Shown: positions 24,397 to 31,994, numbered from the stretch's first letter. The stretch is DNA of 64,000 bases from Rhizomonospora bruguierae (GCF_018397995.1 NZ_BBQH01000022.1:56480-120479), one strand, 5' to 3'. The notes: generated by a model not told the origin, from the sequence alone. A program made the numbers and translations.

Positions 24397-24450
24397 CTGT
24401 AAATCCGTCGCGAAAGCTACAGAGGTTCGAATCCTCTACCCGCCACCAGG
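24397..24450 (+). repeat. attR, 54-bp direct repeat
   Basis: Right copy of the tRNA-Tyr 3' half, identical to 11848–11901. It lacks the 5' half of the tRNA and so is not a functional tRNA gene. It marks the right end of the element; chromosomal sequence resumes at 24451. Confidence 0.95.
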
Positions 24451-24459
24451 GAGCGGCAA

Positions 24460-24493
24460 GCCCTTGACCTGCGGAAACGCTGGTCAAGGGCCT
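24460..24493 (+). terminator. original chromosomal tRNA-Tyr terminator
   Basis: GCCCTTGACC pairs with GGTCAAGGGC around a 12-base loop, followed by CTTTGTTGT. Its position relative to attR matches that of the element-borne terminator relative to attL, and the loop layout (TGCGGAAACGCT versus AGCGAGAACGCC) is similar. It was probably the tRNA-Tyr terminator before integration. Confidence 0.65.
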
Positions 24494-24649
24494 TTGTTGT
24501 CTGCTGCCGTTGTTGACTGCCATTGCGCCTGATCGACTGCCATCGGGCACGTAGCGGGCATGCGAGTGGACTGACGTCAACTGGCACGGGGTGGCGGGGC
24601 GCGTGGGGCCGGTGCAATCCGGCCCGCCATCTCGCCGAGGAGGCTTCTG

Positions 24650-25174
24650 TTGGTGGACATAGCCGAGACACTGTTGCGTCTGGCCAAGTCGGATGACTAC
24701 CAGGAGCGGGCGCGTGCCGGCACTGGGTTGAGCCGGTTCGCTGGATCAGAGGCCATTGACCAGGTGCTGGTGGGGCTCCTGCTGGATGACGACGACACCT
24801 CTCCCGTTCAGGAAACTGTGGAAGCCTTGATCAAGCGCGGCGACAGCGCAGCGCTCCGTCCGTTCGCCGCAGCCTGGCATGTAGCTCACTCAGCGGAGGA
24901 CAACACTCACTTGACAGAGATCGGTGACTACCTCTATAGCGCCACCAGCTACGGCCTCTGGCTTGACTCGACCGATCCTCAGCGCACCGGCCTCCAAACG
25001 GTGCTTACGACGCTGCTCGATGACCAAGACCAGGCGGTTCGCAAGGGTGCCGACGGCCTGCTTGCCACGCTCCCCGGTGTTAGCCAGGCCGTGCCGCAGC
25101 GAATCTGCGGAACCGGACGCAGGCTGGGCGGGTCTCCTTGTCGGGCAGTCGGGGCAGAGCCCGAGGTCTTCTAG
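24650..25174 (+). CDS. HEAT-repeat-like hypothetical protein
   Basis: 174-aa protein of paired helices: AETLLRLAKSDDYQERARAG, AIDQVLVGLLLDDDDTSPVQ and QTVLTTLLDDQDQAVRKGAD resemble HEAT/armadillo repeats. TTG 24650 has GAGGAGG six bases upstream; GTG 24653 is equally possible. The last ~35 residues (ICGTGRRLGGSPCRAVG…) lose the helical pattern and may be an out-of-frame or truncated end, so the gene could be decayed at its 3' side. Located just outside attR. No function assigned. Confidence 0.55.
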   Translation: MVDIAETLLRLAKSDDYQERARAGTGLSRFAGSEAIDQVLVGLLLDDDDTSPVQETVEALIKRGDSAALRPFAAAWHVAHSAEDNTHLTEIGDYLYSATSYGLWLDSTDPQRTGLQTVLTTLLDDQDQAVRKGADGLLATLPGVSQAVPQRICGTGRRLGGSPCRAVGAEPEVF

Positions 25175-25241
25175 GTTCTGGGCATCCCTCAGCGTGACCG
25201 GGCCCGGCCGACCGGAGGCCGCCAGTAGGCCGTGGTGCACC

Positions 25242-25624
25242 ATGCGGTGCGTGGTGATCCTGTCGCGATCTGAGCCCGGGCCGTGGGTCCTGTGGCGGGT
25301 GGGGCGGCGGCGGCTGGCCTGGCGGCCTCGCGTTGTCGTGCCGGATGGCGACGGCGGCGAGCCGATATTCGACACCGTCGTCTTCGTCCTAGCGATCCTG
25401 TGGGACCTGCTCAAGTGGGCGCGGCGCTGGTGGCGACCGCCGTCGTGTGGCCCTGGCGGGCGTCGACGGGGCGGTGGCCGGTGGTCGCGTACCCCACGGG
25501 CGACGATCCCGATGCGGTTCTCCACTGTGTCTGGGTGACGGGCCGTGCGGCGGCGAACGCTCAGGCGCAGCGCTGGGTCGAGGAGACCAGGCTGCACGGC
25601 CGCCCGCTGGTAGGCCCCTCCTGA
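25242..25624 (+). pseudogene. frameshifted small membrane-protein gene
   Basis: Frame 1 from ATG 25242 reads VLWRVGRRRLAWRPRVVVPD and FDTVVFVLAILWDLLKWARR, then loses sense at about 25430. The neighbouring frame, ending at 25624, continues with VVWPWRASTGRWPVVAYPTG and AAANAQAQRWVEETRLHGRP. Together they read like one actinobacterial membrane protein with a hydrophilic tail. A one-base shift near 25395–25445, or a sequencing error, would explain it. Confidence 0.45.
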
Positions 25625-26052
25625 CCGGTCGAGTCCATACTTCGGTTGCCTTACTTCGGGCAGGGCGGCTGAGTCGTGGACGGCAAGGGCAGCGGTGCGT
25701 TCGGACCGCCGCGCGTCGCGATGGACTTCGCCGGGTTCGTAGCCCTCGTCTCCACGCGCTCGTAGGGAACACCGACCCTTACCGCGGCGCCGCCTCTCGG
25801 CACCGGCGCCGGCCGCAGATCTTGGTACCGATCTGCCGAAAGATCGGCGTGTCGATACCAAGATCTCGTCAAATGTGCCGCCGACCGGGCGGCGGCTGCC
25901 CGGAGCAAAACAGACATTCAGCCACCGCGCGAGCGGTGCCGCGCCAGGCTCGTCGGAACCACGCAACGGACGAGAGCTTGCCCGCGGCCAGGGTTTTGCT
26001 CACACCCACGGGGGTACCGGCCGCAGACCGGCCTTTGAACGGAGGGGTAGGC
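25625..26052. other. intergenic region with nested inverted repeat and a gene relic
   Basis: No intact gene. At about 25672–25764 a short plus-strand frame reads GKGSGAFGPPRVAMDFAGF, resembling two segments of the AICE GntR protein (RQGSGAFVR and HVTIDFAGF) with the part between them missing. At 25815–25866 lies a nested inverted repeat (separate entry). The ribosome-binding site GGAGGGG of the next gene is at 26041–26047. Confidence 0.45.
25817..25866. repeat. nested inverted repeat, AGATCTTGGTA/TACCAAGATCT
   Basis: Outer 11-bp arms AGATCTTGGTA (25817–25827) and TACCAAGATCT (25856–25866) enclose an inner 7-bp stem CCGATCT (25828–25834) with AGATCGG (25841–25847). An alternative stem GCAGATC (25815–25821) with GATCTGC (25830–25836) would exclude the first. 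Base composition is low in GC for this genome. It could be an attenuator, an operator or an old mobile-element end. Confidence 0.65.
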
Positions 26053-26559
26053 GTGCCCATTGATACCTTTGACGAACTGGTCAAGTATGAGATGGGCCTG
26101 GTGCGTGATATCGAGTCATCCGGCCTGCGCCTGCTCGACTTCGCATTCCATCGGGTCAATCGCGACGACCTGGCGCAGATGATAGGAGCGCTGAAGGAGG
26201 AGGGTGAGCGGCACCGGGACCAGATAGCCGCCTGCATGGAGGCCGCCGGCGCGGTGCCCACCGCCAGCGTGTCCGAGGCGGCCGAAGGCGTGTACGAGAG
26301 GTTCCAGAGTTTCGTCGCCCTGAAGCCCTCCGCCGACATGGTGAGCCAATTCGCGGCCGACACGGTGGTCCGGTTTCTCCGGCTCAGCATCGTCGCGCAC
26401 AGCACCCTTCTCGATCGGGTCGTCCTGCTCGGGGATACCGGGTGCGTACGTACCGTGCAGTCGAATCTCCTGCAGAAACTGGTGAGTGTCGCCAGGTTCG
26501 AACAGGTCAGCCACGAATTGGGTGCGCAGTTTGTTGCGCAGGCCGCTGGGCGAGCGTAG
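26053..26559 (+). CDS. ferritin-like/DUF892-type helical protein
   Basis: 168-aa all-helical protein. TFDELVKYEMGLVRDIESSG, ALKEEGERHRDQIAACMEAA and RFEQVSHELGAQFVAQAAGR give a four-helix-bundle pattern with E and H residues placed as in ferritin-like YciE/YciF proteins, but no strict di-iron ExxH pair set is certain. GTG 26053 has GGAGGGG five to twelve bases upstream. Stands alone; function unknown. Confidence 0.6.
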   Translation: MPIDTFDELVKYEMGLVRDIESSGLRLLDFAFHRVNRDDLAQMIGALKEEGERHRDQIAACMEAAGAVPTASVSEAAEGVYERFQSFVALKPSADMVSQFAADTVVRFLRLSIVAHSTLLDRVVLLGDTGCVRTVQSNLLQKLVSVARFEQVSHELGAQFVAQAAGRA

Positions 26560-26700
26560 TTAACCAACGGTGAAGCCGTGCCCGAGGATGACGACCCGGT
26601 GCTGGCCAGGCCGGCTCCTCGGGGTCGAGGTGGAGGCGGAACGGGTAGCGCCACCCCGGCGCCGAATCGTCGGTCGGCTCCTCGTTGGTGGCGGCATGGC

Positions 26701-27312
26701 ATGATCCAGACGATGCGACCGCCTCTCCGTGCCGCCCTCGCGGCGATCGCCGCAGCCGCGGGTCTCGTGCTGGCGGGGTGTGCCGAGCCCGGCACGGTGC
26801 CGACCGGAACGGGGCTTGTCCCGCCCACGGTCACGCCGCCGGCGGTCACGGCGCCCACGCCGGCGACCGCCCCGCCCGACCCGGTCGCACCACAGACCTG
26901 CACGACCGACCGGCCCATGGTGACCCACGGGCCGGTGGAGGCCGGCCTGGGGCACCGGGGGATGCTGCTACGTCTGCTCAACTGCGGCACCAAGCCGTAC
27001 CGGGTGCGGGGCTACCCGTCCGTGGCGATCCTGGACGGCCGGCAGACCCTGATGCCGGTCGAGGTGCGGCACGGCAGCTCCTACTTCGGGCGCGACCTCG
27101 GTCCGGCCGATCTCACGCTCAAGCCCGGTGGGTCCGCGGTGGCGGTCCTCGCGTGGTCCGCCACCGTGACCGCGGGGGATCCCGCCGAGGGTGCATATTT
27201 GCGGGTGGCTCCGACGGATCGGGACGAAACAACCACCTACCCGGTACGATTCGACCTCGGCACAACGGGCGCCGTGGATGTGACCGCATGGAGTTATCGC
27301 CTGCCGACCTGA
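26701..27312 (+). CDS. DUF4232 lipoprotein
   Basis: 203-aa secreted lipoprotein. Signal peptide with lipobox LAGC (Cys about 27), a Pro/Thr-rich linker (~30–70), then a DUF4232 beta-sandwich domain (HRGMLLRLLNCGTKPYRVRG, PGGSAVAVLAWSA) with two cysteines likely paired. ATG 26701 is chosen; ATG 26713 (MRPPLR) is possible. It would sit on the outer face of the membrane; the role of DUF4232 proteins is not known. Confidence 0.85.
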   Translation: MIQTMRPPLRAALAAIAAAAGLVLAGCAEPGTVPTGTGLVPPTVTPPAVTAPTPATAPPDPVAPQTCTTDRPMVTHGPVEAGLGHRGMLLRLLNCGTKPYRVRGYPSVAILDGRQTLMPVEVRHGSSYFGRDLGPADLTLKPGGSAVAVLAWSATVTAGDPAEGAYLRVAPTDRDETTTYPVRFDLGTTGAVDVTAWSYRLPT

Positions 27313-27354
27313 CGCCGGATTGCATGCTGTCGATCTAGGACAAAACGCGCGCCA

Positions 27355-27384
27355 TTTAACGTGGGGCGCCGAAACCGCTACTAT
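27355..27384 (+). promoter_or_regulatory. possible promoter, TTTAAC-18-TACTAT
   Basis: TTTAAC at 27355–27360 and TACTAT at 27379–27384 lie about 220 bp before a secreted-peptide gene. The 27313–27605 gap holds no gene I can support. Confidence 0.35.
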
Positions 27385-27605
27385 GTGCGGGCCGGTAGTG
27401 GCGCCCGCCAGGCGTCGGGGCCGGAATGCGAGCTTTCGTCCCTAGTCCCGGCCGGCGTTCAAACGGGTCCGTCCCTGGCCGTTCGGCTGAGATTATCGAT
27501 GCCACGGCTCGGGTTCGCCCGTACAGGGGTGTACCGAGCGGGATTGCTGTGGCAACATCAATCCAACCCCTATACCTGTATGTACTCACGGACAGGAGCA
27601 AGCAG

Positions 27606-27758
27606 ATGCGTGCGAGCAGGCTTGGTCGATGGGTGGCCCGGGCTCTCGTCGTGGCCGCCGTCGGCAGCGGTGTGATGCTGGCTGGGGTGAGCGCGGCCTC
27701 CGCCAGTGCGGCGAGGTCCACTCCGGGTGTCGCCACGGCCTTCAACGAGTGGAACTGA
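27606..27758 (+). CDS. small secreted peptide
   Basis: 50-aa precursor: basic start MRASRLGRW, hydrophobic core ARALVVAAVGSGVMLAGV, and signal-peptidase-like ASASA, leaving a mature peptide of about 15 residues ending GVATAFNEWN. AGGAG lies seven bases before the ATG. 57 bp separate it from the diguanylate cyclase/phosphodiesterase gene, so they may be co-transcribed. The short mature part suggests a signal or matrix peptide; no family was recognised. Confidence 0.6.
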   Translation: MRASRLGRWVARALVVAAVGSGVMLAGVSAASASAARSTPGVATAFNEWN

Positions 27759-27815
27759 CCCTCGACTTTCGGAATCCGTCGAACCCTGGCGGTCTGAGCC
27801 GTTGAGGGGAGAGAC

Positions 27816-30341
27816 GTGCCCGCGCCGAAGAGACCAATCCATCGGCCGCAGGAACTCTCCTGGCTGATCACGGCGCCGCTGGCTTTGCTGGCCGGCGCCG
27901 TGACAGCGGCCATCGCGGTCAAGCATGCGGACCCGGTCGGTCGCTGGCCGCTGGCCGCCGTGTTCCTGGTCGTCCTGACGCTGGCGCACTCGAACACGCT
28001 GCGGCTCGAGGTACGGCGGCATTCCTTCACCGCCAGCCTGGTCGACGTCCCGTTCCTGCTGGCGCTGTTCTACCTGCCGCCGGTGACGCTGCTGGTGATC
28101 CGTCTGCTGGCGTCGATCCTTTCGCAGATCCACCGCAAGGTCTCGCTGGTCAAGATCTGCTTCAACACGGCGAACGTGGCCGCGTACACCGCGCTGGCCA
28201 GCGCCGTCGTCTACTGGCACGGCCCGATGCACGCCGACGAGCCGTCCACCTGGCTGACCCTCGCCGTGGCGGTCAGTGTCGGCTTCGTGGTGACGGCGGT
28301 CACCGTGGTCGGCGTCATCGCCCTGGTGCAGGGGACGATCTCCCCGAGCGAACTCACCCAGATCGTCGTTCCGGCGATCCTGGTCGGCGTCGTGAACACC
28401 ACGGTCGCGCTGGTCATCCTGATCGTGCTGGCGGAAAGCGCGTGGTCGGTCATCCCGCTGACCGTCCTGGTCACCTTCTTCGTGGTGGTCTACCGCTCGT
28501 ACTCCAAGTTCCTGCGGCAGCACCGCACGCTCACCGAGATCTACGACCTGACCCGCGCCATCGCCGACACCCCGCACGACGGCACGCTCGTCGACGTGCT
28601 GCTCGGCCGGGTCCGGCAACTGCTCCAGGCCGAGTACGCGACGCTCTGGCTGCCCGCGATCGGCCGGTACCCGGAGGTGCTGCTCTCCTCCCGGCAGGAC
28701 GACCGCGGCCTGGTCGACGTGACCGGCACGCCGGACGTGCTGCGCCGCCGGGTGCTCGAGACGGGCCAGACCGTCGCGGTCGGCCTGAAGATGGGCGAGG
28801 AGGGCCTGCGCGCCGAACTGCGCGCCGCCGAGGTCAAGGACGCCATCGCGGTACCGTTGAAGGCCGGCTCCGCCGTGATCGGCAGCCTGGAGGTGGCCGG
28901 CCGGCTCGGCGACGCCATGCACTTCACCCCGGCCGACGCCCGGCTGCTGGAGACGATCGCCGCGCACGCCGCCGTGGCGGTGGAGAACTCCCGGCTGGTG
29001 GACCGGCTGCGCTTCGACGCCTACCACGACAGCCTCACCGGCCTGGCCAACCGCCGCCGGGTGCTCGCCGCGCTGGAGGAGTCGGTGGCGGTCCGGGCGC
29101 CCGGCGAGGTCGTGGCGGTGCTCCAGTTCGACGTGGACGGCATGCAGGACGTCAACGACTCGCTCGGCTACTCGGCCGGTGACAAGCTGCTGACCGAGGT
29201 CGCAGGCCGGCTCAAGGGCCTGGCCGCCCCCGCGGCGCTGGTCGGTCGGGTCGGCGGCGACGAGTTCGTGGTCACGCTGCGGACGGAGGGCGCCGAGGAG
29301 GCGCTGGAGGTCGGCCGGCGGCTGCGGGAGCAGTTACGCGAGCCGATGACCTTCGACTCGCTCTCGATCGACGTGGACACCGCGGTGGGGGTGACGATCC
29401 ACCCGGACCACGGCTCCGAGCCGGCGACCCTGTTGCAGCGGGTCGACCTGGCGACCCAGGCCGCGAAGGCACAGGCGTCCCGGGTGCAGCTGTTCAACCC
29501 GGCGCTGGAGTCGCGCTCGGTGCGCCGGCTGAGCCTGGCCGCGGACCTGCGCCGGGCGCTGGACGGCGGTGAGATCGAGGTGCACTTCCAGCCGAAGGTG
29601 TCGCTGTGCGACCGCAGCCTGGTCGGGGTGGAGTGCCTGGCCCGCTGGGAGCACCCGACCTACGGGTCGGTGGCGCCGGAGGACTTCGTCGCCGTGGCCG
29701 AGCACACCGGCCAGCTCGGCGAGCTGACCGAGGCGGTGCTCAAGGCGGGGCTGCGCCGCTGCCGCAGCTGGGGTGACGCCGGCCGGCCGCTGTCGGTCGC
29801 GGTGAACCTGTCCGGCCGCACGCTGACCGATGCCGACTTCCCGGACCGGGTGGCCGCCCTGCTGGCCGAGTACGGGGTGCCGGCGCAGCAGCTCACCTTC
29901 GAGATCACCGAGAGCGGCGTGGTGGGCGACGCGGAGCGGCCGATCCCGACGCTGCACCGGCTGCACGAGATCGGCGTCCGGCTCTCCGTGGACGACTTCG
30001 GCACCGGGTACTCGTCGCTGTCGTTCCTGCGCCGCCTCCCGGTCGACGAGGTCAAGATCGACCAGACGTTCGTCCAGGGCATGACGACGGACGAGGGGGA
30101 CCTGGCGATCGTGCGCGCGGTGGTGGGGCTGGCCCGGCACTTCGGCCTGACCGTGGTGGCCGAGGGCGTGGAGAGCGAGCTGAGCCTGGAGTTGCTCGGG
30201 GAGATCGGCTGCGACGTGGGGCAGGGCTTCCTGTTCAGCCGCCCGCTGCCGTTCGAGCGGCTGGAGGCGTGGTTCGGCGTGCAGACGGAGGCCGAGCCGA
30301 CCCCGGCGGGCCTGGTCAGGCGGCTGCGCGCCGTGCCCTGA
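27816..30341 (+). CDS. membrane GAF–GGDEF–EAL cyclic-di-GMP protein
   Basis: 841 aa. Six or seven helices at ~15–230 (MASE-like sensor), GAF-like domain ~250–395, GGDEF domain ~400–560 (DSLTGLANRRR; GRVGGDEFVVTL at 477–488), EAL domain ~570–825. The EAL signature reads ECL (VGVECLARW, E606) and other phosphodiesterase residues are present: ITESG, DDFGTGYSS, KIDQTF, EGVES. Both cyclase and phosphodiesterase motifs look competent, so it could make or degrade c-di-GMP. GTG 27816 has GGGGAG upstream. Confidence 0.93.
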   Translation: MPAPKRPIHRPQELSWLITAPLALLAGAVTAAIAVKHADPVGRWPLAAVFLVVLTLAHSNTLRLEVRRHSFTASLVDVPFLLALFYLPPVTLLVIRLLASILSQIHRKVSLVKICFNTANVAAYTALASAVVYWHGPMHADEPSTWLTLAVAVSVGFVVTAVTVVGVIALVQGTISPSELTQIVVPAILVGVVNTTVALVILIVLAESAWSVIPLTVLVTFFVVVYRSYSKFLRQHRTLTEIYDLTRAIADTPHDGTLVDVLLGRVRQLLQAEYATLWLPAIGRYPEVLLSSRQDDRGLVDVTGTPDVLRRRVLETGQTVAVGLKMGEEGLRAELRAAEVKDAIAVPLKAGSAVIGSLEVAGRLGDAMHFTPADARLLETIAAHAAVAVENSRLVDRLRFDAYHDSLTGLANRRRVLAALEESVAVRAPGEVVAVLQFDVDGMQDVNDSLGYSAGDKLLTEVAGRLKGLAAPAALVGRVGGDEFVVTLRTEGAEEALEVGRRLREQLREPMTFDSLSIDVDTAVGVTIHPDHGSEPATLLQRVDLATQAAKAQASRVQLFNPALESRSVRRLSLAADLRRALDGGEIEVHFQPKVSLCDRSLVGVECLARWEHPTYGSVAPEDFVAVAEHTGQLGELTEAVLKAGLRRCRSWGDAGRPLSVAVNLSGRTLTDADFPDRVAALLAEYGVPAQQLTFEITESGVVGDAERPIPTLHRLHEIGVRLSVDDFGTGYSSLSFLRRLPVDEVKIDQTFVQGMTTDEGDLAIVRAVVGLARHFGLTVVAEGVESELSLELLGEIGCDVGQGFLFSRPLPFERLEAWFGVQTEAEPTPAGLVRRLRAVP

Positions 30342-30437
30342 CCGGGACGGTGCATCCGGGGCCAGGATCCGATTTCCCGTACCCGAGGGGGCCGTGTACT
30401 CTTACCTCTGCGCGCCGCTCTGCGTAGTGCGCAGCGC

Positions 30438-30510
30438 GCCCCCTTAGCTCAGTCGGCAGAGCGTCTCCATGGTAAGGAGAAGGTCTACGGTTCGATTCCG
30501 TAAGGGGGCT
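30438..30510 (+). tRNA. tRNA-Thr (GGT)
   Basis: 73 nt; acceptor GCCCCCT/AGGGGGC, D-loop AGCTCAGTCGGCAGAGC, anticodon GGT in CTCCATGGTAAGGAG, T-arm GGTTCGATTCC. No encoded CCA. First of a tRNA-Thr–tRNA-Met–rpmG cluster. Confidence 0.96.
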
Positions 30511-30532
30511 CTGGACCAGCACGGCGGTCCAC

Positions 30533-30608
30533 GGCGGTGTAGCTCAGATGGCAGAGCAAGCGGCTCATAATCGCTGTGTCGCCGGTTCAAGTCCGGCCAC
30601 CGCTACCA
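30533..30608 (+). tRNA. tRNA-Met (CAT), elongator type
   Basis: 76 nt including CCA; acceptor GGCGGTG with CACCGCT (first pair G–T), D-loop AGCTCAGATGGCAGAGC, anticodon CAT in GGCTCATAATCGC, T-arm GGTTCAAGTCC. Paired first base and position beside rpmG favour the elongator rather than the initiator tRNA. Confidence 0.93.
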
Positions 30609-30698
30609 GACTCGGCGCCACTTTGCACGCTCACGCGAACAGTGGCTACGCTGGTAAGTCGACGTTCCACCCAACCTGATCGAGAAAGGCACTCCGCC

Positions 30699-30866
30699 GT
30701 GGCCAAGGCGAGCGACGTACGTCCGAAGATCACGATGGCGTGTGTGGAGTGCAAGGAGCGCAACTACATCACGCGTAAGAACCGCCGCAACGACCCGGAC
30801 CGCATCGAGCTGAAGAAGTTCTGCCCCCGCTGCGGCAAGCACACCGCGCACCGCGAGACCCGCTGA
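30699..30866 (+). CDS. rpmG: 50S ribosomal protein L33
   Basis: 55-aa L33 with the zinc-type pattern CVEC…CPRC ([20 protein letters not shown]). GTG 30699. Zinc-binding L33 copies are used in zinc-replete cells. It follows tRNA-Met as in other actinobacteria and ends at a hairpin terminator. Confidence 0.97.
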   Translation: MAKASDVRPKITMACVECKERNYITRKNRRNDPDRIELKKFCPRCGKHTAHRETR

Positions 30867-30884
30867 GGCTTCGCGTCGCCACGC

Positions 30885-30914
30885 AGGGCGGTCGACCCAC
30901 CGGGTCGCCGCCCT
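30885..30914 (+). terminator. terminator after rpmG
   Basis: AGGGCGGTCGACCC pairs with GGGTCGCCGCCCT (one bulged T, loop ACC), followed by TCTGG. It separates rpmG from hadA. Confidence 0.7.
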
Positions 30915-30979
30915 TCTGGCTTTTCCGCCGGCGTGAGGGCCGCTTCGGCGCCCGGCGGGGCGGCCGGTAGGTTCGCGGC

Positions 30980-31426
30980 ATGGCCTTGGACCCGTCACTC
31001 GTCGGCCGCAGTTACCCGCCGACCGAGCCCTACCCCGTGGGGCGCGAGAAGATCCGTGAGTTCGCCACCGCGGTGGGGCTGACCGACCCGGAGCACCACG
31101 ATCCGGCGGCGGCCCGGGCGCGCGGGTACGCGGACGTGATCGCCCCGCCCACCTTCCCGGTGGTGCTGACGCTCGCCACGGACCGGCTCTCGGTCGGGGA
31201 CCCGGAACTGGGCCTGGACTACAGCCGGGTGGTCCACGGGGACCAGCGGTTCGCGTACACCCGGCCGATCGTGGCCGGCGACGAACTCGTGGCGGTGCAC
31301 ACCGTGGAGGAGATCGTCTCCCGGGGCGGGCACGACTTCCTGACCATGCGCACCGACGTGACCGACGCCGCCGGCGAGCCGGTCGTCAGTCTGTGGTCCA
31401 AGCTGGTGGTCCGGGGGGAGGGCTGA
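30980..31426 (+). CDS. hadA: (3R)-hydroxyacyl-ACP dehydratase subunit HadA-like
   Basis: 148-aa FAS1-like/MaoC N-terminal dehydratase half. Conserved features: LVGRSYPPTEPYPVGREKI, FATAVGLTDPEHHDPAAA, IAPPTFPVVL and VVHGDQRFAYTRPIVAGDEL. In mycobacteria HadA pairs with HadB, which supplies the catalytic site. Same order (rpmG–hadA–hadB–tRNA-Trp–secE–nusG) is seen here; hadC is absent. Likely acts in fatty-acid type II elongation. Confidence 0.88.
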   Translation: MALDPSLVGRSYPPTEPYPVGREKIREFATAVGLTDPEHHDPAAARARGYADVIAPPTFPVVLTLATDRLSVGDPELGLDYSRVVHGDQRFAYTRPIVAGDELVAVHTVEEIVSRGGHDFLTMRTDVTDAAGEPVVSLWSKLVVRGEG

Positions 31427-31427
31427 G

Positions 31428-31847
31428 ATGCGCGCGGGCAACAGGCTGGCGCCGCAGACGTTCCGGGTGACCAGGGCCGACCTGGTCCGGTACGCGGGGG
31501 CGTCGGGGGACTTCAACCCGATCCACTGGAGCGAGCGGGTGGCCATGAAGGTGGGCCTGCCGGGCGTCATCGCGCACGGCATGTACACCATGGCGCTGGC
31601 CGTGCGCGCGGTCACCGCCTGGGCCGGCGCGCCGGACGCGGTGGTCGAGTTTTCGGCGCGCTTCACCCGGCCGGTCCCGGTGCCGGACGACGACGAGGGC
31701 ACCGAGGTCGAGGTGTCTGCCGTGGTCAAACAGGTCGATGGGGCGGGGCTGGTCCGGCTGGACCTGACCGCCACGTGCCGCGGCGAGAAGGTGCTGGCGC
31801 AGGCGCGGGCGACTATTCGTCCGACCGGATTGGGAATCCGGGCCTAG
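31428..31847 (+). CDS. hadB: (3R)-hydroxyacyl-ACP dehydratase subunit HadB-like (MaoC)
   Basis: 139-aa hot-dog-fold hydratase/dehydratase with catalytic Asp and His in YAGASGDFNPIHWSERVA (hydratase-2 motif) and LPGVIAHGMYTMALA. Starts one base after the hadA stop, so the pair is co-translated into a heterodimer that removes water from 3-hydroxyacyl-ACP. Confidence 0.9.
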   Translation: MRAGNRLAPQTFRVTRADLVRYAGASGDFNPIHWSERVAMKVGLPGVIAHGMYTMALAVRAVTAWAGAPDAVVEFSARFTRPVPVPDDDEGTEVEVSAVVKQVDGAGLVRLDLTATCRGEKVLAQARATIRPTGLGIRA

Positions 31848-31921
31848 TACCCGTACACTTAGCCGCCGTGGGGTGATTGCCCCCCGCTCCGGCCTGCCTG
31901 AGCGGGGTGATTTCACCTCAG

Positions 31922-31994
31922 AGGGGTGTGGCGCAATTGGCAGCGCAGCGGTCTCCAAAACCGCAGGTTGCAGGTTCGAGTCCTGTCGCCCCTG
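31922..31994 (+). tRNA. tRNA-Trp (CCA)
   Basis: 73 nt; acceptor AGGGGTG with CGCCCCT, anticodon CCA in GGTCTCCAAAACC, T-arm GGTTCGAGTCC. Single tRNA-Trp upstream of secE, a position conserved in actinobacteria. 31995–32140 holds no other feature I can support. Confidence 0.97.

Larger units (their letters stand above)
11848..24450. mobile_element. AICE integrated in tRNA-Tyr (about 12.55 kb)
   Basis: Bounded by 54-bp direct repeats (11848–11901 and 24397–24450) from the tRNA-Tyr 3' half. Contents in order from the left: int, xis, small protein, iteron region, DUF3987 protein, primase-polymerase, three small proteins, FtsK/TraB-like translocase, RHIM-like small protein, DUF2637 membrane protein, NUDIX, RRQRL protein, DUF6284 protein (all minus), then GntR and HAD (plus). 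This is the standard gene set of actinomycete integrative and conjugative elements of the primase-polymerase type. SLP1 of S. coelicolor uses the equivalent tRNA-Tyr site (from memory). All core genes look intact, so the element may be mobile. Confidence 0.93.

Noticed and set aside
24397-24450. Second tRNA-Tyr gene
   Set aside because: Only the 3' half is present; it is the attR repeat, not a tRNA gene.
24344-24580. Minus-strand frame containing WWRVEDSNLCSFRDG
   Set aside because: This peptide is simply the antisense of the tRNA-Tyr 3' half in attR, a well-known false gene next to tRNA sequences.
25090-25260. Minus-strand peptide with TLRDAQNLEDLGLCPDC
   Set aside because: It reads like protein but has no clear start or end and overlaps plus-strand frames; too little to call a gene or relic.
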